Of a stretch of DNA of 64,000 nt, positions 48,301-58,800 are shown one piece after another. The notes beneath the pieces are model-generated. The model searched no databases and was not told where the DNA came from. It saw nothing but the letters and a program-made list of their open reading frames with translations. A program made the translations under genes and the position numbers. Positions within the stretch are counted from its first letter, which is position 1. Every line of letters begins with the position of its first letter. Origin of the DNA: Udeniomyces pyricola (taxonomy: Eukaryota; Basidiomycota; Tremellomycetes; Cystofilobasidiales; Mrakiaceae); assembly GCA_039545295.1 (NCBI GenBank), contig BCIK01000008.1:450487-514486 (forward strand), given 5' to 3'.

Positions 48301-50178
48301 TGATCCAGCTGATACTGTTGAGAGTGAAGACGTGGTGAGGTATCTTGAGTTGGCAGGTCCTCCAGCTCTGTTTGCGTCCGAATGCCGGCTGACTCCTGAT
48401 CGCTTTCAGCTTCGCCTTCGCTACCGCTCACAATGATGGCACCTCGGCTGTTTTCCCATTCTCTCTCGAGTCTCGCTTGTCTCCTTACTGCCCAACCGCC
48501 ATCCCTGCCCCCGCCACGTGCGTGCCTTTCCCCGTCCCCTCTTCGTCTGGGTCCGTCACTGTCCAGTCCCATCTCCATCAGCCGCATGTTCTTTTCCCTC
48601 AATCCCTCGACTTCACCCTCCAACCCATCCAGTTCAGCCCTGAGGCCCTGAATTTCCTGCTCGAGTTTGCGAAGTTTTCGCCGGCCGGCATGATCAGCGG
48701 ATGAGGTTTCGACCTGGAGAGTCTCGAGCTGGTGCGTCAGCTCGGCGTTTTGCTCGCGAAGAAAGGCAAGGGCTTGCGGAGAGGCAGAGAGAGAAGCAAC
48801 GCGACGGGTATGTTGAAGGTGAATGGGCGAGGTCCGATGAGAAGACGAAGAGGCGCCGAGCAAGAGATGGGTCTGGGAGGACGACGGTGTATGGGAAGGC
48901 GAGTATGCGACAGATGAGAGACTTGAGGAGGAAGATGAGGCAGAATGGATGATATGGCGCTGCTTTGAAGGAGAAGGTGAGATGGAGAGTCGGCTGGAGA
49001 TGGAATGATGGGCTTGATGCTGGTTTTTAGGCGAAGACGAAAACGTCGCCGGTAAGCTGGGGGACGCAGAGCTAGATGTCAGGCCAGAGGGCCGGGTCGA
49101 TTGAGGTGAAGTGGTAGTCGAGAATATCTTTGCCGTCTTGCTCGATAATTGAGGGTGACCTTGCATAGTCAACTCTTGAAGGATATCAAACGACCAATCT
49201 TGGTCAAACGAAGCGCTCGCCGACACGGAGTTGCTAGGTGACTTCGTTAGCCTCCTCGTGGGCGTTGTGGTTTGAGCTTTGGGATGATCAGACGCGGTAG
49301 ATGTATTGATGGTCACTTTGGCCCCCAGGGCAGCTTGCTCCCGAAGCGGGAGGGATGAAAGCAATTCTTCGTGCTTCGTCTGAAGAGCTATGTTGTTTTC
49401 GAGTAGAGTTTTGCCAATCGCCGCCGCTACGCTCAGCTCTGTGGAAGATCCATGGGGAGGCGGAAACCATAAGAAGTGAGCAGGTTTAGTCAGTACCATC
49501 TTGAATCTTATGATAACATCTCGGGACATTGACGGGAAAGTCACGGTTTGACGCACCTTTCTCCCTGGCCCGGATAACACGATCAGCCTCAAGCAGTAAT
49601 CGGTCGAGTTCTTCCCGACTCCTCTGTTTGACCCAATCCTCTGTGACTTGTTGGTTCTCGGTACTTGTGGTTCCAACATCGGCGTCAGTTTGAAAGGGGA
49701 AAGAGGCGACGCCGGACAAATTCGTCGACGAGTGAGCGCGGGCGATGGGAGTCACGATTCCGTTGTCGTCAATAGGAGCGGCTGGGGTAGTCGTCGAAAC
49801 AGACGAAAGCAAGGTGCCGAAAACATCGGACCTCACAACATTCGGGATTAGAGAAGGTGGAACGGCGGGGGTTAGGGTGATGCTGTTGGCAGGGGGGNGG
49901 GGTGAAGGCAGCTCGGCTGTTCGGAGGGAGCCACCGGTTGAGCCTGTTGCGGGGTTGGGGCGAGCGCCAATCTGCACAGATGCAGGCGCTGGCGCTGAGG
50001 ACGATGAGAGAGCTGAAAAGTCGGCGGAAATAGTGGTGGTGGTGTTGATACTACCAGCAGTCGTTGTCGTTGTCGAGGTCGTCGGAATTCGTCTGTTGAT
50101 GCCGTTTGCTGTGGACGTTCGGCTTCGGGAGGGTGGACGTGGGCGAGGTGTGGGAGGGGCAGCGCCCGAGGGAAACAT
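45379..50178 (-). CDS. Coiled-coil, tail-anchored protein with a CC1-box-like motif (candidate dynein adaptor)
   Basis: About 1490 residues in two large exons plus a probable short last exon. The start is ATG 50178 (MFPSGAAPPTP). A disordered N-terminus leads to a helix (VTEDWVKQRSREELDRLLLE, then ADRVIRAREK). Across the first intron (donor near 49559, acceptor near 49446) this continues ELSVAAAIGKTLLENN. That matches the AAxxG core of the CC1 box of TRAK/HAP1-type dynein adaptors (pattern AAxIGxxLLxxN). A strong coiled coil follows (LAFLREQNAELTHQLETLQV; LRKLEQEIQGLRAELDGLEG), a second lies near TRLLHKVRELELANEEMLRD, then long Ser/Asp-rich stretches. At the C-terminus LVELWFVLQVLLIAAVFV is a membrane segment followed by basic residues. 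The last exon is likely continued from GTGAGT at 45626 into 45379-45450; if unspliced the stop is at 45624. An N lies in a proline run (49898). Function is inferred. Confidence 0.75.
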
Positions 50179-50958
50179 GTTATGATCGACGATCGAGTTG
50201 GCAGGACGCCCGCTGTCTTGGACTGGTACCTAATTGTATCGAACGAGATTGAGGGTACGACAGTGATCTAGTCGGTGGCAAAGCACCGGGGATGGGCAGA
50301 GAGGGGACGGATGGACGAGATGGGGATGGGTGCGTGATCAGTGTTGACAGAAGGAGAACAGGTGGAAGGGAGTAAGCTACAAGGAATTAATGCCGGAAGG
50401 AAAGAGAGTTCTCGCAACTCCGGGGCGGAAATCAGTCGCGTGTGGTTATCACTTTGCTTTCTCCCGCCAATTAGTTGTCATAATTCGCCGGCCATCCATC
50501 CGAAACACAATCACGTTCTTCCCCTCCCCTTCAGCATCTCTTCATCTCTCGCGCCGATCCAATGCCATACACCTTTTCTACAGCTTCACTCCGACCCATC
50601 AACTGCCCGGCCAAAAGGTTCACATTCACAAGCATCCGCTACCGATGTCACATACATGTACAATCACAGGTCAGGACCACACGAAAACAAACAGGAAACG
50701 CACAAACAAAACAAAGTACACGCGCAAACGCAAAAGCGCCGACAAAGGGGCAAGCGAAAAAGGAGGAGTGGTGAGGGATAAGAATCACAGAAGCAAACAA
50801 CATATGGGGAACAGAGGGGCAACGAAAAGATGAGAATGCAAAAGGGGGTAGATGGGAAGAGGCGAGTGGTGATTGGGAGGGCGGATCCAAGGCACGATTA
50901 AGTGCCATAGATCCGGTACTCGAGAAGCAAAATGATGAATCGTGTTGTGCAGGGACAA
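50179..50958. other. Intergenic, promoter of the CC1-box gene
   Basis: About 0.8 kb between two minus-strand genes. Open frames on the plus strand (50341-50833) overlap each other and show no recognisable protein. A gatgggga-rich stretch lies at 50280-50340. No gene assigned. Confidence 0.45.
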
Positions 50959-52208
50959 CTACACCTGGTCGGCATAAGCCCGAACGGTGTTATAGTTGGT
51001 CTTCTGAGGGGGTGAGGATGTGCCTGTTCAGTCGGATCGCTGGGATGCACATGCGACGGACAGAACAAATCGTCAAACTTTGGTTCAGACCATATCTCAC
51101 AGCACTCTCCTCTCTTGGACAAGGCATCGTTTGTCAATTCCTGGCAGAGGGTCGCCCAAGTTTTGATTTCTCACGCAGGCAAGTCAAGACAAAGATGAAC
51201 GATGACTGCTCACGCTGGCACTCTCACTACTGAAACCGGACCACTCGCTGGGCGAGACGATCGAATCGTTCTCGGGCGAGGTCGAAAGGCTCATCGAAGC
51301 GGATGGGGTAGCAGTGAGGTGGAAGCTCGCAGAAGTTCTAGCAATTGTGGCCAAGTCGACTGCAGAAAGACAGCAAACAAAGCGCAAGAGTGATGAGACG
51401 AGAGTATGACAAGCAAAAAAAAGGGGCCGACATTGAGCAAGAAAGAAACGTACGATTTTTGATGGCTTTCTTTTTGGACCAAGCTTTGCGGATGGTAAGA
51501 GCTTCCTGTCGCTCGTTGTCCTGGATCTTGCGAGCCACCTGTGACCGAGCGTGTCATCAAGATGCGACGGTGTCAGACGTTGATTCCCACTGCGTGTTTG
51601 TTTGGTTGACTCCTTTCTTGATCCCTTCCTCATTCTCACCCATCGAGAAGAGACAAACCAAGAAGGAAAAACTCACCATCTCGAGCATAGAGTCCAACGT
51701 CTGCAACCAGATCCTGTCGATTCTTTGCTCCTGAGCAAGCTTTCTCTTCCTGGCGGCCGCAGCGGCAGCAAGAGCCTCTCGGGCGCGTTCGCTGGCTCGA
51801 CCGCGAGTGGTCGCTTCCTCTCTAGCAGCAACCGACGGAATCTCGTACTTGTCGTCATCCTCTTCGTCAAAGTCATCTCCCCAGTCCTCATCGGAGAGAT
51901 CGGCGACATAAGATATGGAGGAAAGATGGTGGTTGATGAGAGATGGATAGCACTCGTGACCATGCTACGGTGACGGCAACAAACGGGGGAAGGATGAACC
52001 GTAGGTTGCGATCGAATCAGCATTGAACGAGCGATCACGCCATGATGGTGCTTTGCTGTCGCGGCTCCATTGGCCAAAGCAGCGGATCTAGTCAAGATAG
52101 GGTACGGGTGCTGACCTTCTTCTCGGCAGTGGACAGCATATTCCTAGAGAGGTGTCGGTCATGGTCCCGAGCCCCCTTGCCGATGGCTGTCTTTGAGGAG
52201 CGAGTCAT
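50959..52208 (-). CDS. Unrecognised basic/acidic protein with helical region
   Basis: I do not recognise the family. Exons join in phase: MTRSSKTAIGKGARDHDRHL with RNMLSTAEKK (52208 to about 52119); a segment with SDEDWGDDFDEEDDDKYEIP and an Arg/Ala/Glu-rich helix (ERAREALAAAAAARKRKLAQ, EQRIDRIWLQTLDSMLEM); VARKIQDNERQEALTIRKAW with SKKKAIKN; a Ser/Thr-rich exon (LDLATIARTSASFHL onward); ELTNDALSKRGECCEIWSEP with KFDDLFCPSH; and a final KTNYNTVRAYADQV-stop at 50959. About 280 residues. Splice signals are good (GTGAGT at LDSMLEM, CTGCAG before LDLAT), supporting a real gene. The second-exon acceptor (near 51966) and the final CAT/GTGCAT donor are less sure. The minus strand just upstream carries CCATCC repeats (52327-52361). 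Confidence 0.6.
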
Positions 52209-53432
52209 GATTGATTGCCTAGGGAAATTAAGGATCAAGCGAGTTGGGGTCGAGAGGGTTGATGAGGTGATGCGTCGGAATAAGTATGATGGGCGAGTGG
52301 GACGGAATGGCCGGATGAGTGATGACGATGGATGGAATGGATTGATTGGATGGATGGATGGTCGGTCGGACGAGGTGGTGGAATGTGGTTGGTTCTGTTG
52401 AAAGAAAGAAGGCTTCAAGCTTCATCCGGCCAGAAGACGCCTCTCAAGAATCCATCGGAGCGCCGTTCGCGGCCGGACGTGTCCTGAGTGCAGGTCGTCC
52501 GCCGCATGCGCGAGTGAACATCTTTGAGATTTGCGCTCAAGGAGGCATGTCTGCCTGGGTATGAAGGCATCACAATTTTGTCAGACAGCCATCATTGCCT
52601 TCCAACTCGACCTTCCCATCATGTTGACTCCATGTCGAGGACGGCGACATGCAGCTCGGAAGGAATCATTTCTCGCTCGGGGCGAGTCTCCGAATCCGGC
52701 AGCCAGGTAGCCGATCGATTCGCGTTTTTTTTTTTTTGTTACTAGTTTTTGATTCATATGATGCCTATTTATATGGTTGAAAAGGCTGTGGTCGCTCGTC
52801 ATGAAGATTTGCGATGACTTGACACGTTATCGTCCATGTATGATCTGACCGTCTCCTGAAAGAACATCTGGTCCTATGAACAATTAATATTCTTACCATA
52901 ACTTGTCAGAGGTGCGACGTAGAAGGATGCCCGGTCGAGCGCGCGCGCGTCGAATCGAAGCTGTACAACGTACATGCAGCGCTCCGGTGGTGACCTGGCG
53001 CGTACGTATGATCGTAATCAGGCTGATCATCGAGATTAGACCGGCCAGATACATACGTGTGTCTTCTTCCTCTCTTCACACCGACACACGTCAGCGTCTG
53101 CAGGTTGTACGTGCAACAAAGGGGCAAGGTAATATGAAAAGGTGTCGATGTACGCGATTTGTATACGCGAGAGATCTAGTCGCATGTCGATTTACCGGCC
53201 ATGAGCTGCAGCAGTAACGGTGCACTAAGACCGGACTCGCACTGTGCGGGATCGACACGAGGAGACCGACACAGCCTGAGGGCAACTCGCCGCGAACAAG
53301 GCCCAAGGCGTCGTTATCAGATCATCCCCGGCGCTCTCTCCCAGACCTTGTTTCCGCACCCACCATCCCGCTCGCCGTTGTCCCCGAATCTTCCCCTCCC
53401 TGTCCTCCGGCTTGAACGTTGAACGTTGAACT
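52209..53432. other. Divergent intergenic region
   Basis: 1.2 kb between the unrecognised minus-strand gene and the HAP5-like gene. It holds a CCAT repeat on the minus strand (52327-52361), a T-run (52725-52737), an AT-rich stretch (52740-52900) and a cgcgcgcg tract (52939-52948). Short open frames here are not convincing. Confidence 0.45.
52327..52361 (-). repeat. (CCAT)n repeat upstream of the unrecognised minus-strand gene
   Basis: The minus strand reads CCATCCATCCATCCAATCAA and then CCATTCCATCC, about 120-150 bp upstream of the proposed ATG at 52208, again on the sense strand of the nearby gene. Confidence 0.75.
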
Positions 53433-55375
53433 ATGAGCACGAGCGCATCTTCTTCCCGCCGAGGCTCTGCCTACGTTCATGACGAAGACGAATACCAGGC
53501 CAAGCAAACAGCCCTCAACGACGTATGTTCTCCCTTCCCCCATGCCCTAACCCCCTTGTTCGTCATGTCTGATTGGCTGACTGATAGACCCCCCTCCCAC
53601 TCCCTGGCTGCTTCGCCCTTCTTCTAACGTCGTTTGTGTCGATACACACAGCTACTCGAATCGTTCTGGAGTGAAAAGATCCAGGCAACAGAGGAAGAAG
53701 AACCTGACTTCAAGCATCACTCGTTGCCCCTCGCAAGGATTAAAAAGGTACCGACTTCACCCTCGCTTCTTCTCGTTGGCCCCTCTTTCTTGCTCCGCAC
53801 CTTTGTCCGTCTGCGCTGGGACGCGTTCATTGGAAGATCGAGTCATTCCACTTTTTTTTTTCTTGAACACTTTTATTTCGTTCTTGGACTGATCTCGTTG
53901 ATCTGCGAAACAGAATGAAATCCAGAAGCTGATATCATCTGGCTTGTTTCTTACTCGATCCAGGTCATGAAAAGTGACGAGGAAGTCAAGGTATTGACTG
54001 CAGACTCACCCATGCCTCTTCTCGATCATGCCGTCACTGACTCGCTCGAATGACTCACTCCCGATGTTTCTTGCTCGTCGGACATCTCTATGGAAAATAA
54101 TCTCGGCTTCATGTCACGCGGTAGATGATCTCGGCTGAAGGTAAGTCGTCACAGGATCTTAGCGGGTCCACACTTTCCGTCTCGAACCCGCGGCTTAGTT
54201 GCGAAATTACCTCTTACTATGATCTCTAATGATTTGGTGCGATTACTCTTATCAGCACCCATCATATTTTCACGAGCATGCGAACGTAAGTCCAGGCACC
54301 ACCATCCAAAAGACCTTCAAATAAGGGCGATTAGCGGCGGCTAAAATAAGCGACTCTCTCTGTCCAGACCGCTCACTTTGTTCTCTTGATTATTCTTTTG
54401 CCCTTCTTTTCTGGTCACGATCTTGATTTTGCCAGTGTTCATCTCTGAGCTGACGAAACGGTCCTATCTGATTGCCGAGACGGGTAAACGCAAGACGCTC
54501 CAACGGGCAGATGTCAAAGCCGCCATCAAAGGCAGTGATGGTTAGTAGTTACCCAATTTCTCCTCTTTTTTTTTTACACCCTCACGATCAGTATCATCTC
54601 GGCTGACCATCGCGTCATTTTACTTTATTTTCACTTACGCTAATCTATGAAATGGACAGCGTTTGATTTTCTGTTGGACATGGACATGCAAATCCCTGCT
54701 CCAACTTCGATGACGACGTCCTCTACGTCTTCCATTGGCCCTAACGGTGGTCTTTCTTCCGTTCCTACCCCGGAATATTCACAGTACTACGCTCCCACCG
54801 GCAATGCAACGGCATCCAGCTCGAAGCGGACTTCAACGAATCCCACGTCTTTCTCTGCTTCGTCCCGTCATCCACCGCATCAGCAGAATCCATCGGACAC
54901 CTACGATCCTCCTCATCAACGTCGATCCTCTCACCATCATCATCAACAAGAACAACGACCACAACAACAACCAAGTCATCAACAACGAGTTAACCATGAC
55001 GTCGCGCCTTCTTCTTCCTCTTCATCGACTGCCACTATCATCCCAGCCGTGCCCACTCGACCAGCTACGACGAAAAGTCAGGCTCAGATACCGTCTTCTT
55101 CTTCGCATCAGCCAAAGAAGAAAAAAAAGAAAGCTCTGACGGTGAATCAGGGGAGTCTGGCAACGACGGTCGTTGAGACTGAGGCCGGCAAGACGATGAC
55201 GACGACCAAGAGTCGAAACCATGGGTCGAGGACGAAGAAAGAGGCCGAGGGGTCTCTTGGGAAGCATCGAGAAAGTCGGAGAGTTGAGAGAGAGGGAGAT
55301 GAGTTGGATCGTCAAGGAGAGGTGGAGGAAGCGGGATGGGTGAGAAGTCATGATCGAAATGAGGACTATCGATGA
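53433..55375 (+). CDS. HAP5: HAP5/NF-YC-type histone-fold protein
   Basis: Seven exons: 53433-53522, 53652-53747, 53964-53990 (27 nt), 54125-54140 (16 nt), 54256-54285 (30 nt), then about 54437-54540 and 54659-55375. Together they build one histone fold: [77 protein letters not shown]. NF-YC/Hap5 pairs with NF-YB and, with NF-YA, binds CCAAT boxes. [11 protein letters not shown] and VKMISAEAP are typical of that family. The stretch [16 protein letters not shown] also resembles the POLE4/Dpb3 subunit of DNA polymerase epsilon, and the Hap5 LTxRAW signature reads LTKRSY, so the Dpb3 branch is the main alternative. The C-terminal 220 residues are Gln/His/Ser/Lys-rich and disordered. Start ATG 53433 gives MSTSASSSRRG. 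Confidence 0.8.
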
Positions 55376-55866
55376 TTTAATCTTGTTTTTCTTTTTAAAG
55401 TCTTGTTCGGGGGTTTTTTTTTTTCAAAAAGGATGTCTGGTTCGTTCTGTCGATATAGCTATGGTCAGTGATGAATTCAATGGGTGGGTAGGCTAAGTGA
55501 CAAGATCATGAGAAACGATGACTGAGAAAGAGAGAGAGAGAGCAAGATAAAGAATTGAAGGCTCAAGATGAGACGATTGGACACAATCACTTGAGCGAAA
55601 GAAATGATCGAGGTCACTGTGACTCATAGCCTGTATGGGATCGTCATAGTTGTCCCTTGAACTAGAGGTGAACCGGCTCTCTCATTCGATCAATCCTTTG
55701 AACGGCCGCAGTGATCATCACCCTCTGCCACACCTCTTCTTTACCTCGATCTTCTCCATCTCTTCTGCCCAACCCCAAAAACCGAGCAATTACATGACAG
55801 AGGCCCCGCCACGCCACAGACCGACCCCTATATACCACCTATAATTCAGTGTCATGGACAGCCCCG
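55376..55866. other. Convergent 3' region
   Basis: About 0.5 kb between the stops of the HAP5-like gene (+) and UBP14 (-). It includes a GA repeat (55528-55540). No gene seen. Confidence 0.45.
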
Positions 55867-58800
55867 CTATTGGATGCGCTCATAAACGTAGAGGTACGCG
55901 AGCTTCTCGAGATCGTCATGGGGGGACCCTTGGCTCTTGACGACTTTTTCGTCGTTGAACAGGACGGAACCGATATTGTGCCCTGGGTTGTTGACGGCTA
56001 GAAAGCGGAAAAGCAAACAGGAACGGAATCAGGGGTTAGGTTCCTGACGACATGACGGGTAAGCGGAATGTTATATTTGGCTTACTAGCGACGTAATGGC
56101 TGTAAAACACCAAGCGGTTTCCCAGGGGTCGCAACGAAAGAAAACGAGATAGGATCAGTCAACCCAAAACAAGCAATCTTTGATCTTTCTTGGGTTGCTC
56201 TCCATCATTCGTTTCCTGGACAACAATCCCATCTACCTAACCTAAGCGAATCAAGGGTACCAGCGATAATTACGACAAAAAAAAAGGCAACCGATGCTGA
56301 ACTGACCCTGAATGGACCGACGGTCCTTTATGAGAAATGAACGCCTTGAGTCGATACTTTGCCGGAAGGGTCTTCGAACCGCCCACAACGGCCGGATCCT
56401 CGAGCGCCACCGATGAAGGCTGATTTTCTTGCATGGAGAGTTCATCGTCGTCCTCACCGAGATCTTCGCTATTTGAGAAGAGCCATTCGAGTGCCCCATC
56501 GGGATCACCGTTCTGAGGAAACAGACAAAAGGATAGAAGAAGGAGGCGAAGTTCAAGAGTTATGTATTTTTTTTTTCAGGATGACGATCTGGTGCCTCTG
56601 GTGCAAACTCCCTTGACCCATGCAATTCGGCATATTGACTTCTGGGAAAATATTGGGAGAGAGAGATGAGAACTGGACGTACTGTCTGCTTGAAGGCTTT
56701 GCGAGCTTGAGCGGGCGTGAAGCCCATGTCGCAAAACATGGAAAGCTGATCCGGGGAGGGACCCATGGTTTGTGGAGCTGAGGTCTGATGAGTTGAAGCC
56801 AGGGGTGCGTCAATGTCTACCAGGGCGAATCACAAAAGAGTCACGAAACAAGAAGGAATATGGAAGGAAAGAAAATTGTGAGAGAGGGTTCGAACATTAG
56901 AAAAGTTGATACATCATAGACGGTCTGCTCAAGTCGAATGCGACAGAACAAGGACGAACCCGGATCTTCCATGTGAGCGAAAAGCCATTCCATGGCCGCT
57001 TCGCCATCCGCGTTGCCCGTTGCCAAGAGGGCGCGATGACACCGGACGGGAGGGAACCCCATGCCTTCAAGCAAGGCCATCGCCGAGGCGTTCCACTCTG
57101 GGAACCCAGTCGAGGCTACAGATAAGGAGAGACATGTATCATGAGATCGGACGAGATCAGCTCAAGGAGGTCAGAAAAGTGGAGAGGGACGAGGAACCAG
57201 TTTTGCAAGGGTTCGGCTGACTGATTGGACTGACGTGGTGCGGCATCTTCTGGCAGAGCTGTCTCTTCTGGCTGAAGACCTGAGCCGAACCACTCGTCCA
57301 ACGTCAGGATCTCATCGACTTCCACAGGAATTTCTACAGATGGCAATGGGAAGGCACCAGAGGCAGAAGTGAAACCCCACACAAGACAAACAAAAAGATT
57401 GAGGACGGTCATCAGTCGAAGATCTAGAATTCCGTAACACCGTCAAAGACCGGGAGGATGGGGGACGACGGACCGAGCTTTTGGGGCACCCAGTTGACGA
57501 GTTGGAACTTCTTCATGTGAAGGACTAAGACGTCGGGAAAGGTCGAGAATCGAGTTTGCCTATGAACAGAAAAACAGGTTCAGATGCAGAAACACCAGAC
57601 GAAGAAGTATCGATGACGAAGAGAAGAGCAAGCCGTTGACCAGACTAGCTTAGAGGAAATACAAGGCCCAAGAAGACATTCACTTACTTGACGACTGTGA
57701 CGTTATGCTTGCATTGCGGACACGCGTACCCTTCCGACGCTTCCACGCCCATGGCCGCTGACAAGCAATCCCTCAGTTGGACTCCCTCGTAGCGTACCTT
57801 GCCATCCTCGTCCTTACCGCTTTCCACCGCTCGCACGGGAAGACTGAGAGAATCCTGGCTGTCGACTCGGTAGCGGACACCCTTGCAATCGGTGCATTGG
57901 AGACGCTGCTCGAGACCGTAGCGGAAGACCGAAGTCGGATCAGGACGCGTCGCAACCGGAGTGGACGTAGACGAGGGAGATCGAAGGACTTTGAGGAGAT
58001 GTTGGAGAAACTCTTCGGCGTCTAAAAACCAAACGCGATGAATGATAGTGACAGAGATGAGAAATCCGGCGAAAGAGAACAAGGACCGAACCTTTAAGGG
58101 GTAAAGACGAAGCGCAATCCGCCCATCCTCAACATCTGGACGATTAGTATCCTCAACGAACAAACGAACCTTGTTGCCTCATACTCGCGAACTCCTCGTG
58201 CCCTTTTCCGACCAACGTCTTGAGCCCTGTCGGCCGCAAGCCTTCCTGCCACTTCCCCTCCTTATCCATCTTGCTGCTGTATCGTCCGCTCAATAGACCG
58301 TCGCCAATCTTGCGCATCTGACATTCGAGACAAACGTCGGGAGGTAGAGTACAGATCGCAGTATGAGACCGATTGGAAGAGACGTATGCGTCGCGGAAGG
58401 AAGGAAGGGCGAAAAGGGCCTGGATGGTTGAGGCAAGATAGCAGCTGAATCGTAGATACACGCATTAGACGGAAGACGAGAGAGTGATCAAGTTTAAGGG
58501 CGACAGGAAAACAATGCCAATTACGTACGAGTTGCCAAGATTTCGTAGACCCGTCAAACCAGGACCAAACAGCGGCTCGAGCTCCTGCCCATCGTCGCCC
58601 GTCATATTGAAGTCGAACTTGAGATTGTGCTCAAGTTGCTGTTGGTCGTTCAATCCCAGTTAAAGGCAAGGTGACCAGCGTCTCCGATGTAAGCGTGCAT
58701 AGAGAATGGCTGGAAAGCAGAAAGGAACGTCCTCACAAGCTCAGTCATGCTCTTCTCGGTCTTAGTCTGACTCATGACGTTGATTCCAAAAGTGGCGAGA

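Noticed and set aside
50341..50833. Plus-strand frames of about 146 codons upstream of the CC1-box gene
   Set aside because: Three overlapping frames with no family motif and no clear splice context.
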